64,000 bases of DNA from Anaeromyces robustus (GCA_002104895.1 MCFG01000169.1:21001-85000), one strand, 5' to 3'; shown: positions 10,369 through 22,949, counted from the first letter of the stretch. Notes: a model not told the origin generated them from the sequence alone. Numbers and translations are program-made.

Positions 10369-11010
10369 AACTTCTTTCCAAACTAATAGATTGCTAGGAA
10401 GAGGAGGTATTCCAATTGAGACATTGGCATTAATTATCAGAAATTATTTTATTTCATATTTTAGGTTCTAATAAGAAAGGAACATATAAGACTCAATCTA
10501 TTTTTTATAAAGAACTTTTTTTTCTTGAGTCTTGATAAATAAATAAAAAACTAGACATTGCTGGGGAACAGAGATAATGGTATGAACAACTTATCAAAGG
10601 TTTATCCAAGTCTCCTGTTCCGAATATTGTGGGTTTGTCGCATTTTCTTACTTTTTTTTATTCTAATTGTAAATATAATAATAAGAACACTCCGGGTGGC
10701 TTCAAGGGTGTTGACGTCGAAAAAAATAAGGCATTAAATTTAATCCGATACGGATACGAATGATATCTTATTCGTTGAATGGGAGAGGTTAGAAGTTTAA
10801 CTTCTTTCCTTTTTATTTATTTAATATTTTTAATTGGATTAATATCCGTAATAAATTTTGTTAAATTCTTGTATCTTTTATTACTTGTTTTAATTTTACA
10901 TTTCATGTATTATATATTTCTTTCTTTAATGTAATATATATGTCACATGTATGTTTAATTTAAATTAATAATTTTTAAATAAAGATTAATCCTAGTCTAA
11001 AAAAAAAAAA
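10369..11010 (+). mobile_element. Decayed LINE C-terminal fragment with poly(A)
   Basis: Broken frames resemble the C-terminal region of the LINE protein: LLGRGGIPIETLALIIRNYF and SNKKGTYKTQSIFYK align with the IPIPLKRTLFSAKVIGQVSYY and GSNKNNTSSTQTIINK part of the full-length protein. Further on, IAGEQ and YEQLIKGLSKSPVPNI are readable. The piece ends AATAAAGATTAATCCTAGTCT plus poly(A), the same TAGTCT-A ending as the second LINE family. Many stops; non-functional. Confidence 0.6.
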
Positions 11011-13426
11011 TTGATAAATAAATCTATCAGTTCCCATATTTTATTTTATTTTAGAGTAGAATTAGCATTATCTTCTTTAATATCAGAAAAAAAATATTAC
11101 AATATTTTCATTTCTATTGGAATATGCTTCAAATATTTCAATTTTAATAATAATTTTTAACTGTTTAAATTATTATTATATTTTAATAATAAGAAATTTG
11201 TGTCTTTTTAAAAGTTTATTTAAAAGGAAAATATTTCAAAATTAAAGCTAATATTTATTAAAACTATATTAATATATAAAGTTTCCCACTATTCATGATA
11301 ATGATAATATAAAAGAAGCTATCTTAATTTTTATGATAGTACTAAATATTATAATGAAGCTATTTTATGATAATTATATAGTAATAAAGATAAGAATTAT
11401 GATAACATTATCAATATTTAAAACAAGAATTCATGTTATTTTCATAAAACACAATTTGAATCTTAATAATATATTAATAATATATTATTAATATATTATA
11501 TTACTAAAATGTAATTTTTTTTTTATTTTTTACTAAAATTATCTGGTATACTTAACTTACTATTGTTTTCTAAATAAGGTTATTATGATTTTTAATTGTC
11601 ACTCTAATTTATTGGGTAAATAATGTTGACTATTTTGTAATTAATAAATATTAGTTTTAATGCAATATTAACTTTTTTAGTATATAACAAGAAGTTAAAT
11701 GATATTATAGGTTAAAAGTAAATAATATAATTTTTTTAAATTAAATTTAATTAGATTTAAAATATTATGATATTTGAATAGTGGATCAAATATTATAAAG
11801 AAATATTGAAAATATTGAATAAATAATATTTTAGTAAAAAAAAATTATTTTAATTAACTATAACAATATTAAAAAGGAAAATATTTTTAATTATAAAATG
11901 TTTTCTTATGTATAGTTGGCAAATGATTAAACTATTATTTTTATATTATCTCATTTGTTATTTATTTATTTATTTATTTATTTATTAAAAAATATTTTTA
12001 AAAGACTCTTTTTTAAATAAAAAGTACAATATGTTAAGTATTATATATTTAGTTTTATGTATCCATAATTTTTATATTTGAATTTCAAAATTAAAAAATG
12101 ATATTAATAAAATAATTTAAATAAAGTTTATGATATTTAATATTGTTTCATCTTTAATTTATCTATTAAAGAAAAAAAAAAAAATTAAAAATTACTGTTA
12201 CATTTTTTGCATAATATAATTTTATTTAATTAATAAATAATAATAATAATTAATAATAATAATAATTAATAATTAATAATTAATAATTAATAATAATAAA
12301 AAAATAATAATTGATAATAATAAAATTTATATGATATAAATAAAAAATCAATGTTATAATATTAAAATTATAGGGAATAAATTCGTATTGTTTTTTTTTT
12401 TAATTAATAAATCATTATGACATAAAAATTTTTTTTATTGCTATTATTTGATTTATTTAATAAAAAATTAATTAAAATTATATGTATTATAATCAATAAT
12501 ATATTACTGTATATTATTAATATATTATATATTATTATGTAATTTTTTTTATTATTATAATTGAAATTACCTTTTTAATCAAAAAAGAAAAAAAAAATTT
12601 TTTTTCTCCAATTTATTTATAATTATTAAAATAATAGTTAAAAAAAATTAAATGTTCTTTTAAAATATTTATAATAAATGATATATTATAGTTTGGAAAT
12701 ATTTTCTTATTAATATTGACTTTGATTTTTTAATTATAAGTTTTTTCATATTATTATATTATTATTTTTCATATTTCTAACTACAGATATTTATATAAAA
12801 AAAAATAAATGTTTAAAAAATTTATATTATAAATTTTATTACATTTATAAAATTTAAAAATTAATAAAATTTTATATTATATTTTTATAGTTTTTTTAAA
12901 CCAATAATATACAAGATTCTATTTTAAAATTTCTTGGAAATTTTTTTTTTTTAATTAATTTTGGTGTAACTAGGTATTATATCAAAAAATTTTAATTTTT
13001 AAGAATAGAATTACATAAAAATACATTAAAAAAAGAATGTAATAATTATTTTAATAAATAATATTAGGTTTATAACAATATTTAAAATATTAAGAAGTGA
13101 ATATTTATATTTGATATTTTAAATTATTATTATTATTTAAACTAAATATATTATGTTTTTTGATAATTAATCTCTGGTATTTTTATATTTTTTTTTAACA
13201 AAGAATAGATAATAAAAAATTAAAAAAATCTTATATAATATAATTAAAAAAAAAAAAAAAAAAAGAAAACGTGTAAAAACTATGCCACCTATATTAATAT
13301 TGTTAATTATTATAAATTTTATTAGATATATATATATATTACTCAATACTAATTATATTTTATATAGAATTTTGAATAATAATATAAATGAAAATTTATT
13401 GGAATAATATTAAAAAAAAACAATTT
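11011..13426. other. Long AT-rich intergenic region before the CotH array
   Basis: No gene on either strand. Near 11281-11530 there is a degenerate version of the hairpin-containing block found upstream of CotH genes 2 and 3 (AAAGAAGCTATCTTA, ATTCATGTTATTTTC). From about 13270 the sequence resembles the upstream blocks of genes 3, 4 and 6. The rest is simple A/T sequence with TAA-type microsatellite near 12235-12330. Confidence 0.6.
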
Positions 13427-13435
13427 ATGACTCAT
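13427..13435. promoter_or_regulatory. ATGACTCAT palindrome upstream of CotH gene 1
   Basis: Perfect 9-bp consensus of Gcn4/AP-1-type bZIP factors, ~500 bp before the gene 1 ATG, inside a block also found upstream of genes 3, 4 and 6 (site kept in each). A role is inferred only from conservation and the known motif. Confidence 0.45.
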
Positions 13436-13532
13436 AAACTTTATTATAACCCTTTTTTAACATTTATTTTAACATATTTTTTTTCATATATCATAAATCT
13501 TTACATATCTCATAAATTTTGTATTAAATTCC

Positions 13533-13568
<36 letters not shown>

Positions 13569-13695
13569 TATTATTTAATAACTTAACTAAAAAAATAATA
13601 ATTATTTTATTAATAAAAGTAATTTTTAATAAAAGATAATGATTATTAAATAATTATTAATTTATTAATTATTTTTCAATTTTTTTTTTTTGTAG

Positions 13696-13703
13696 TATAA
13701 ATA
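13696..13703 (+). promoter_or_regulatory. TATA box of CotH gene 1
   Basis: TATAAATA followed about 10 nt later by ATTTTCTCTTT, 237 nt before the ATG. The same TATA plus TTTCTC arrangement at 212-237 nt is found in all six CotH genes. Confidence 0.6.
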
Positions 13704-13932
13704 GATAGCATTTTCTCTTTTTTTTTTTAATAAAGTTTTAATAAATCATAACTTTTTTGTGTAAATAATTATTTAAATATTAATTTCTTTCAATTTTTGT
13801 TATATATAAAAATTTAGTATTTATTTATTATAAAAAAATATTATTTATTTTATTTATAGTAGTTATAATATTTATTAAAATTGAAATAAAATATAAATTA
13901 TTACAAATAAAAAATTCTAAATAGAAAATAAA

Positions 13933-16493
13933 ATGTTAACAAAAATTGGAACAGTATTGCTTTTTGGTAAATGATTTAATTATTTAAAACTTATGAAGAA
14001 AATATCTATAATTTAATTTAATTGTTAAAAGTTGATATATGAAAAAAATATAATTAATATTTTATTTATTTATTTTCTTTTTAAAAATACTGTTATATTA
14101 TTATTTAAATTTAAATTTAATAATTATGTACCATTATTAAAAATATAAAATATATAAAACTTACAATATAAAATATAAAATATAAAAAAAAAATTTTTTT
14201 AAAAAAAAATTAAAAATATAAATAAAAATAAAATAAAATATAAAAATTATTAGCTTATGGTGCATTAGGTTTAGGTTCATTTGTCGGTGATTCAAAACGT
14301 GCAGAAATTTTTGAATTAACAGATAATGAAGTTGCAATATTTAGAGTTACATTACCAGAAGAAGAATTTGTAACTTTAAAAGAAGAAGGTGGTGAAGGTC
14401 TTAGTTTTGACTTTGGAAGTGGTTTTAACTTTACCTTCCCAGATTTCAATAATACTGAAGGTGGCGGTTGGCCAGGCTTTGGTGGAGATAACCAAGGTGG
14501 TGGTTGGCAAGGTTTTGGTGGAGATAACCAAGGTGGTTTTGGTGATAACCAAGGTGGTGGTTGGCCAGGTTTTGGTGGAGATAACCAAGGTGGTTTTGGT
14601 GATGACCAAGGCGGTGGTTGGACAGGCTTTGGCGGTGATGACTGGGATTTCGGTAATTTCAGTTTTGCAGGTTTTGATCCATTCTCTAAAGATTCATTCA
14701 AAACAAAGAATGCTACTATGACTGTTGAAATTAACGGGTATATATAATAATAGTAATAATATATATATATTTATATTTATTTTTTATCGTATATATTAAT
14801 AATATTATAAATACATTAATTTTTTTATATATATTTCTTACATTTTTTCTTCCTTTTTCTATATTTTTAATTATTATATTTTAAAATTAATAATGAAAAT
14901 TAATTAAATAAATTAATAAATAATAAATAATAAAGAAAAATTAAATCCTATAAGAAGGTTACTTTTGGTTTAGGTGGTAGTTCTTCTCGTGCTTTTGCTA
15001 AACAAGGTTATAATATTAAGATTCGTGGTAATAAAGATTTATACGGACGTTCTCAATTTAGAATTCGTCCTGATTCTCGTGAAGCTACTTATTTAAGATC
15101 AAAATTAGTTTGTGATATGCATAATCGTTTAGGACTTCCATCTATTTCTGCTAATTATGCTACTTTATATATTAATGATGAATATATGGGATTTTATATT
15201 TTGATGGATTCTATTAAATTACCATGGATTGAAGATGTTTATGATGATCCAGACTCTACTTCTTTATATAAATGTAAATCTACTAATAATCATTTAACTG
15301 TAAAATCTTCATCAAATGGATGTGTTAATGAAAATGATGAAGTCACTGATAATACTGAATGGATAGAATTTTTAACTACTTTAGATAATGCTAAATCTCC
15401 AGAAGATATTGAAGACATTTTTGATATTGATCTTTTCTTAAATGAAATGGCTTTTGAATATTTATCTGGTTCATGGGATCATTATCTTAATTTTGGTCAT
15501 AACTTTAGTTTGTATAAACCAAAGAATGATAAATGGAAGATTTTATATTATGATTTCGATGGTGAACTTGGTCAAGATACTTCTATGGGTTCAGGATTTG
15601 GTAGATATACTAATGATAATACAGATTATCCATCTTATTCTTTCGAAGAATTCGCTGCTAAAAAAACTCATCTTCTTGATATTTTAATTTTCCAAAATAC
15701 TACTCGTTTTGATAATATTCTTAAAAATTTTGTTACTAATGCTTTCAATCCAACTATTCTTTTCCCACATATTGATGAATTAAAAGAATTTATTAGACCT
15801 TATGTTGAATTAGATAAAACTCCAGATGAAAATGGTAAATATCCAGGAAGACTTAATGAAAATTCTGGTGATTATTCTTTTGCTGAATGGGAAGCTAATT
15901 GTGAATTCACTACTGTTGATTCTTCTCAATTTGATAATGGTTATGGTTTAAAATATTGGATTCTTCAAAAATACAGATATGTTTGTAAAACTTATAATAT
16001 GGATTGTGATCCAGTGTATATGGATGAAAACTATCAATACACAATTGATAAATCTGTCGAATCAACAGGTTCTAAACCATGGGATCGTCCACAACAACAA
16101 CAACCACAAACTACTACAACTCAACAACCTCCAGAACAACCAGAACCAACTACTACTGTTGATGTTGTTCCACCACAACCAACTGAAACTATTATTACTC
16201 CAGAAGTTCCACAATATAATTGTTGGGCTGAATTAATTGGTTATCCATGTTGTCCACCACACAACAAAATAGTATTCAGTCATGATGAAAATGGAGATTG
16301 GGGATATGATTATAAAACTAATCAATGGTGTGGTATTACCCCATTTGTTGCACCAGCTGAAGAAGAATGTTGGTCTGAAATATATGGATATTCATGTTGT
16401 AAAGGATGTACTATTTATGAATCAGATGTAGATGGTAATTGGGGTTATGAAGATGGTAAATGGTGTGGTATTCCATCCTATTGTCCAGTTTAA
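13933..16493 (+). CDS. CotH gene 1: secreted CotH-family protein with two fungal dockerins
   Basis: Exons 13933-13966, 14254-14737 and 14936-16493 (GT-AG introns of 287 and 198 bp) give 691 residues. Exon 1 begins MLTKIGTVLLF and, with the start of exon 2, forms a signal peptide. Residues about 20-172 are an N-terminal region. They include a Gly/Trp/Asn-rich repeat insert (GGGWPGFGGDNQ-type, encoded about 14458-14655) that no other copy has. The CotH domain has FGLGGSSSRAFAKQGYNIKIRGNKDLYGRSQF, GSWDHY (D354) and DFDGE (379-383), the likely catalytic and metal-binding acids. A Pro/Thr/Gln linker (about 553-598) leads to two dockerins (600-640 and 651-691; CWAELIGYPCC..WGYDYKTNQWCGI type). Dockerins anchor enzymes to fungal cellulosome scaffoldins. 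Bacterial CotH proteins are spore-coat protein kinases; the substrate here is unknown. Confidence 0.93.
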
Positions 16494-17590
16494 ATTATTT
16501 TACTTTTTTAATCAGAGATAAAAGTAAGAAATTGAAAATGAAAAAAAAAAAAAGAATAATCTTTTTATTAAAATTTAAAATAATTATATATTTACACAAA
16601 AAATAAATTAAAAAAAAGTAAAATAATTTGAATCACAGAAGTAAAAACAAAAAAAAAAAAAAGTGTAATATATACTTTTTTTATTTATTTATGAAAATTA
16701 ATATTTAAATATAATAGTAATATAAAAAACGTATATACGAAAAATTATAATGTATTGATTACATTATAAATTTTTACTTGAAAATAAAAGATTTCTGTTG
16801 TTTTTTTAGAAAAATAGAAAAAAAAAATAATAGTTAATAATAATTCTTAAAGAAATATAAACTGAAAAAAAAAAAAAAAAAAAAAAAAATTTATATATAA
16901 ATATTATTAAAATAATTCTATATAAATATGATTGAAACCAAATTTATATATATATTTTAAAATGTATTAAAAATAATACTTTCAAAAATATATAAGTTAA
17001 ATTATCGACTAAATGTTTTTATTATTATAATATTTAATACTAAAAATGATTTTATAAACAAAATGTAAATGTAAAATGTAAAAAATTAAGAAATTATACT
17101 TCATAGCAATCAAACAAGAAATAAAAAAATTATAAACTAATAAATGAATTATTTTTTTATTGAGTTTTGAATTAATGTTTATAGCATTATTATAAAGTAT
17201 ACCTTTTTTTTAACAAGAATGTTTAATATTAAATCTCTAATTTATTGGACACTATATTGTCTTCTTTACTGATATGGTCATTTTTTTATTCATTTTTTAT
17301 TTTTTTTTCTGTTTTTATTTTTTTTTATTCTTATTCTTTTTTTTATTATATTTATTTTTCTTTATATATATTATTATCTATAATGTTTAAACTAGTAATA
17401 TATTTTAATATCTTTTCAATAATCAAAAAAATGAAGAAAAGTAAATAATTTTAGTTTAAAAAGGTTCATCGTTTTATGCTAAAACTATAATTTAATAAAT
17501 TTAAATAAATATTTTAGTACAACATTTTTTTTGTTTTTTGTTCGAAAATTCTAAAACGTTTAATTGTATACAAAATATGTTACACAAATT
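16494..17590. other. 3' flank of CotH gene 1, shared with the other CotH genes
   Basis: The ~750 bp after the stop are recognisably repeated after each CotH gene: TTTTAATCAGAGATAAAA just after the stop, then ATTTACACAAAAAATAAATT, GAAAATTAATATTTAAATATAAT, and near the end AACAAGAATGTTTA (17212-17226). The block was therefore duplicated together with the gene. No gene inside. Confidence 0.6.
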
Positions 17591-17594
17591 ATCT

Positions 17595-18085
17595 TAATAA
17601 TATGTAGCTATGATTATGGTTACTTCTAAAGGTTATTAATATTAAATCTTAAAAAAAATTAGTTTAATTGTTTTTTTTTATTTTATGTTTTTTATAAATT
17701 TACCATTAAATGTTCTGTAAATTATATGAATGAAAAGTTCATTTAATGTAATATTCAATATTTTGGTAATTACATTTCAAGTTATTTTTAATTTATAGCT
17801 TTTATAGCTATGTTAATAATTACTTCTAAATGTTATATAATAAAAAATAAAATAAAATTATAATGATATTATACGTTTATAATTTACTATAATACATTCT
17901 CTAAATTTCAAATAAAAAATTTTAAAAAAAAAACTATAAAATCAAAAATATTTAAATATTTTATTGATATTTTATTTTTTTTACATTTAATATATATAGT
18001 TACAATTATGATTACTTATAAAAAAATTATATATATAAACGTTGTTATGTTTTTATCATAACACATTCCATAGATTATATGTTGA
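17595..18085 (+). repeat. Dispersed hairpin-array repeat, partial copy A
   Basis: It holds the last three of the five stem-loop units described for copies B-E, in degenerate form. Unit starts (AGCTAT...TTACTTCT) are at 17606, 17806 and, much altered, near 18000. The first and last keep inner pairing (ATGGT with ACCAT; TTATGAT with ATCATAA). The left part of the repeat is missing. Confidence 0.6.
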
Positions 18086-18516
18086 AAAGAAATTAAGACA
18101 CTTAGAATGATTTATTAATAAATATAAGAGAATAGATGAATCAATATCATGAAAATATTATTTCATATTTATTAAATAATTTTAAATTAATAATTAAACA
18201 TTTTTTAAATTTATAAGTACCTTTATTATATAATTTAAAAATTCAAATTATTTAGTAAAGTATTTATATGTGTGTATATATATATATATTTTTTTTTTGT
18301 CATATTTTTTTTATTATTTTTATTTAATTAAAAAAAAGTAAAAAATAAAATAATATGATACTTTTTTTATTAATAAATTCTTCATTAAATATTGTACTCT
18401 ATTAATAAAAATTATTATTTTTATACTAATAATTATAAAAAATAATAATTTAGGGAAAAATTTAAAATTAAAAATTATATATATAATTTTCCACTATTAT
18501 TAATAATAATAATATT

Positions 18517-18583
18517 AAATATTGAAAAGAAGTTATCTTTATGAAAACAATATTATAATAAAGATAGCTTCTTTTCAATATTT
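18517..18583. repeat. Long perfect-type hairpin upstream of CotH gene 2
   Basis: The arm at 18517-18542 (AAATATTGAAAAGAAG...) and its complement at 18558-18583 pair over 26 bp with one mismatch and a 15-nt spacer. A second copy lies at 30179-30242 upstream of CotH gene 3 and a degraded one near 11310, so it travels with the CotH upstream block. It could be a MITE or a regulatory or RNA hairpin. Confidence 0.75.
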
Positions 18584-18713
18584 AGCATTACCATAAAAAT
18601 AAACATAAAATTTATAATTCATATTATTTCATTTTATTTTTATAAAATGAAATGAAATTATACTAATATATTATTAAAGAAAAATAATTATGGGATAATA
18701 TATATATTTTTAG

Positions 18714-18723
18714 TATATAAAGG
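18714..18723 (+). promoter_or_regulatory. TATA box of CotH gene 2
   Basis: TATATAAAGG followed by TATCACTTTCTCTTT, 212 nt before the ATG. The whole stretch from here into intron 1 (to about 18990) is nearly identical to that of gene 3 at 31304-31580. Confidence 0.6.
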
Positions 18724-18925
18724 TATCACTTTCTCTTTTTCTAAAAAAAATTTTAATAAATCATAATTTTTTTGTGTAAATGGTTATTTAAATATTATTT
18801 TATTCCAGTTTTTATTTATTATAAAATAATTCTATTTATTTATATATAGTTTTTTTTTAAAAAAATTATTAAAATTGAAATAAAATTATAATTTATTACA
18901 AGTAAAAAATTCTAAATAGAAAAAA

Positions 18926-21193
18926 ATGTTAACAAAAATTGGAATAATATTACTTTTCGGTAAATGATTATTTATTTATAAAACATGTAAAAAAAATATT
19001 TATTATTTAATTATTTATTATTATTAAATATATATAAAAAAATAATTAATATTTTATTCCTTTTTTATATATATAAATATAATGTTAATTGTTAAACTAT
19101 TATGTATATTAAAAATTAATAATTATGCACCATTATTAAAAATATAAAATATAAAACATACAATATATAATATAAAAAAAATTTTTTTAAAAAAATGAAA
19201 ATATAAATAAAAATAAAATAAAATATAAAAATTATTAGCTTATAGTGTATTAGGTTTAGGTTCATATATTGGTGATTCAAAACGTGCAGAAATTTTTGAA
19301 TTAACTGATAATGATGTTGCAAAATTTAGAGTTACATTACCAGAAGAAGAATTTACAACTTTAAAAGAAGAAGGTGGTAAAGGTTCTACATTTGACTTCG
19401 GAAGTGATTTTAACTTTACCTCCCCAGATTTTAATAATATTGAAGGTAGCAGTTTTGATCCATTCTCTCAAGATTCATTCAAAACAAAGAATGCTACTAT
19501 GACTGTTGAAATCAACGGGTATATATATAGTAATATATATATTTAATTTTTGTCATATATAATTATATTATAAATATATTAATTTTTATATTAATTTTAT
19601 ATATATTTTATATTTTTTTTCCTTTTTTTTATTATATATTTTTAATTATTATATTTTAAAATTAATAATGAAAATTAATTAAATAAATTAATAAATAATA
19701 AATAATAAAGAAAAATTAAATCTTATAAGAAGGTTACTTTTGGTTTAGGTGGTAATTCTTCTCGTTCTTTTGCTAAACAAGGTTATAATGTAAAGATTCG
19801 TGGTAATAAAGATTTATACGGACGTTCTCAATTTAAACTTCGTCCAGATTCTCGTGAAGCTACTTATTTAAGATCAAAATTAGTTTGTGATATGCATAAT
19901 CGTTTAGGACTTCCATCTATTTCTGCTAATTATGCTACTTTATATATTAATGATGAATATATAGGATTTTATATTTTGATGGATTCTATTAAATTAAGAT
20001 GGATTGAAGATGTTTATGATGATCCAGACTCTACATCTTTATATAACTGTAAATATATTAATAATCAATTAACCGTCACAACTTCATCAGAGGGATGTGT
20101 TAATGTAAATGATGAAGTAACCGATAATACTGAATGGATAGAATTTTTAACTATTTTAGATAATACTAAATCTCCAGAAGATATTGAAGACATTTTTGAT
20201 ATTGATCTTTTCTTAACTGAAATAGCTTTTGAATTTTTATCTGGTTCATGGGATCATTATCTTAATTTCGGTCATAACTTTAATTTATACAAACCAAAGA
20301 ATGATAAATGGAAGATTTTATATAATGATTTCGATAGTGAACTTGGTCAAGATAATTCTGTAAATACAGGTTTTGGTCCAAATATTAAAAAAAATACAGA
20401 TGTTCCATCATATTCTTTCGAAGAATTCGCTGTTAAAAAAACTCATCTTCTTGATATTTTAATTTTCCAAAATACTACTCGTTTTGATAATATTCTTAAA
20501 AATTTCGTTACTAATGCTTTCAATCCAACTATTCTTTTCCCACATATTGATGAATTAAAAGAATTTATTAGACCTTATGTTGAATTAGATAAAACTCCAA
20601 ATGAAAATGCTGGTTATTATTCTTTTGCTGAATGGGAAGCTAATTGTGAATTCACTACTGTCGATTCTTTTCAATATTATTATGGTTATGGTTTAAAATA
20701 TTGGATTCTTCAAAAATATAGATATATTTGTAAAACTTATAATATGGATTGTGATCCAGTATATATGGATGAAAACTATCAATACACAATTGATAAATCT
20801 GTCGAATATAAAAGTCCTGAAACTCAACAATCTCCAGAACAACCAGAACCAACTACTACTGTTGATGTTGTTCTACCACAACCAACTGAAACTATTATTA
20901 CTCCAGAAGTTCCACAATATAATTGTTGGGCTGAATTAATTGGTTATCCATGTTGTCCATCACACAACAAAATAGTATTCAGTCATGATGGAAATGGAGA
21001 TTGGGGATATGATTTCAAAACTAATCAATGGTGTGGTATTACCCCATTTGTTGCACCAGCTGAAGAATGTTGGTCAGAAATATATGGATATTCATGTTGT
21101 AAAGGATGTACTATTTATGAATCAGATGTAGATGGTAATTGGGGTTATGAAGATGGTAAATGGTGTGGTATTCCATCCTATTGTCCAGTTTAA
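18926..21193 (+). CDS. CotH gene 2: secreted CotH-family protein with two fungal dockerins
   Basis: Exons 18926-18959, 19239-19518 and 19711-21193 give 598 residues, the shortest of the array. Signal peptide MLTKIGIILLF...; the exon 2 variable region is short and lacks the Gly/Trp repeats of gene 1. CotH signatures are present: FGLGGNSSRSFAKQGYN, GSWDHY (D286), and DFDSE from 311 (Gly to Ser relative to genes 1, 3 and 6). It lacks the ~10 residues (GKYPGRLNENS in the paralogs) between TPNEN and the YYSFAEWEANCEF block, an in-frame deletion. The Pro/Thr/Gln linker is shorter. Dockerins at 508-548 and 558-598; the spacer between them has one Glu fewer. Same strand and family as its neighbours; presumably docked to the cellulosome, substrate unknown. 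Confidence 0.92.
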
Positions 21194-21945
21194 ATTATTT
21201 TACTTTTTTAATCAGAGATAAAAAGTAAAAAATTGAAAATGAAAAAAAAAGAATAACCTTTTTATTAAAATTTAAAATAATTATATATTTACACAAAAAA
21301 TAAATTAAAAAAAGTAAAATAATTTGAATAACAAAAGCCAAAACAAAAAAAAGGTATAATATATACTTTTATTATTTATGAAAATTAATATTTAAATATA
21401 ATAGTAATATAAAAAACGTCATATATACATACAAAAAATTATAATGATTGATTACAATATAAATTTTTAATTGAAAATAAAAAATTTCTATTATTTTTTT
21501 AGAAAAATAGAAAAAAAAATAATAGTTAATAATAATCCTTAAAGAAATATAAACTGAAAAAAAAACAATTTATATATAAATATTATTAAAATAATTCTAT
21601 ATAAATATGATTGAAACCAAATATATATATATATATTTTAAAATGGATTAAAAAAAATAAAAAAAAAACTTTCAAAAAATATATAATATTTAATAATAAA
21701 AATGATTTTATAAACAAAATGTAAATGTAAAATATAAAAAATTATTAAAAAATTAAAACTTTATTGAAATTAAATAAACAAAAAATAAAAAAATCATAAA
21801 TTAATAAATTATTATTTTTTTAGAGAGTTTTGAATTAATATTTATAGCATTATAGCATTATTGTAAAGAATACATTTTTTAACAAGAATGTTTAACATTA
21901 AATTTCTAATTTATTGGATACTACATTGTCTTCTATATTTTTTTA
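21194..21945. other. 3' flank of CotH gene 2, shared block
   Basis: Closely parallels the gene 1 3' flank (16494-17260), from TTTTTAATCAGAGATAAA to AACAAGAATGTTTAACATTAAATTTC and a TTGTCTTC stretch. It is then cut off by LINE debris at about 21950. No gene. Confidence 0.6.
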
Positions 21946-21954
21946 ATTGTTGGA

Positions 21955-22600
21955 AGAGCTTTATTGAATGATATCATGTCTGTTATATGCAAAAGACAAC
22001 ATATATTGTTCAATAAATTCAAAACCAACCTCTCCAGGAACGTCAATGTTGATAAACACAGTAGATCAGCCTAGTAGTACAAATGCCGATCCTATTACTG
22101 ACGTTACCGACCCAAGTGGAATAAGATAGATCAAGTTTACTTTAATACTCTATGTAGAATTAAGGGCTAGTATGGATTTAATATTTTTATCTATGACTAT
22201 ACTACTATATCCCTTTTGTTAATTCCTTTTTCCTTAAACAACATATTATTTCTAACCCTAAACTCAAAACTTAACCTGACTATACATTCATTTTTTTATT
22301 TTCTCTTAAATTGTAACATTTCATTGATTTTTAAAAGAAGTATTCTTTTTTCTATATTATTTTTTTCTTTAACATTCTAATAATAATATAACCAAAAAAC
22401 CTAATATATATTAAATAGTGGATTTTTTTTTTGAGTTTTGGTCATAAACCTGTTAACTCTAATGTTTGTATTTATACTATATCTTGTGAATTTTTGGTTT
22501 ACTCCCTTTTTAGCTATTTGTAATATTGCTCTTGTTCGTTGTTTCAATAATAGAAAAAATATTTGTATTATGAAGCACACTTATTGATTCCAAAGGTAAA
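21955..22600 (+). mobile_element. LINE debris (C-terminal end, 3' UTR, then an out-of-order internal piece)
   Basis: 21955-22190 matches the end of the full-length LINE ORF and early 3' UTR (GAATGATATCATG, AAAGACAACATATATTGTTCAATAAA, CCAACCTCTCCAGGAACGTC). 22215-22335 resembles the second family's 3' UTR (TTCCTTAAAC..AACTTAACCTGACTATA). 22440-22590 encodes broken frames resembling an earlier protein region (SNVCIYTISCEF; ALVRCFNNRKN against ALAQVRCFNKWKD). The internal piece lying after the tail shows rearrangement or two separate insertions. Confidence 0.7.
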
Positions 22601-22949
22601 ATAAAAAAAAATGAAATAAAAAATATAACAAATATATATACATATATAGTATTAATTATTAAAGAGAGTTTAATAAAGATATTAAAGAATTTTATTTTAT
22701 AGAAAAATAAATGTATTTTAATAATTAATTTATGTATATATCATTGACTAATTTATTTTAAAGAATATAAAAATATAAATATTGAATTAATATTTAATGT
22801 TTATATTATAATAATAACTTAATGTATTATATGAATATAAGTTTTTTATTTGTAGTTTTTAGTTTAACCTTTAAATTATTATTTAATTATATTTTTCTTA
22901 CTTCACCACTAATTATAAAAAAAATTTAATTTTATTAAAGGTAAAGTAA

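Noticed and set aside
13388-13639. 83-residue frame with a hydrophobic N-terminal half and an Asn run
   Set aside because: The DNA is the non-coding CotH upstream block (with an AAT microsatellite), whose counterparts before genes 3, 4 and 6 do not keep this frame.
14255-14701. 148-residue Pro/Ser/Lys-rich minus-strand frame
   Set aside because: It is the antisense of exon 2 of CotH gene 1. The plus-strand frame joins exons 1 and 3 with conserved splice sites seen in five paralogs.
15117-16493. CotH gene 1 starting at the internal Met in exon 3
   Set aside because: The frame is open upstream of this Met to a conserved 3' splice site and the CotH signature FGLGGSSSR lies before it. In gene 6 the Met is replaced by Ile, so it cannot be the family start.
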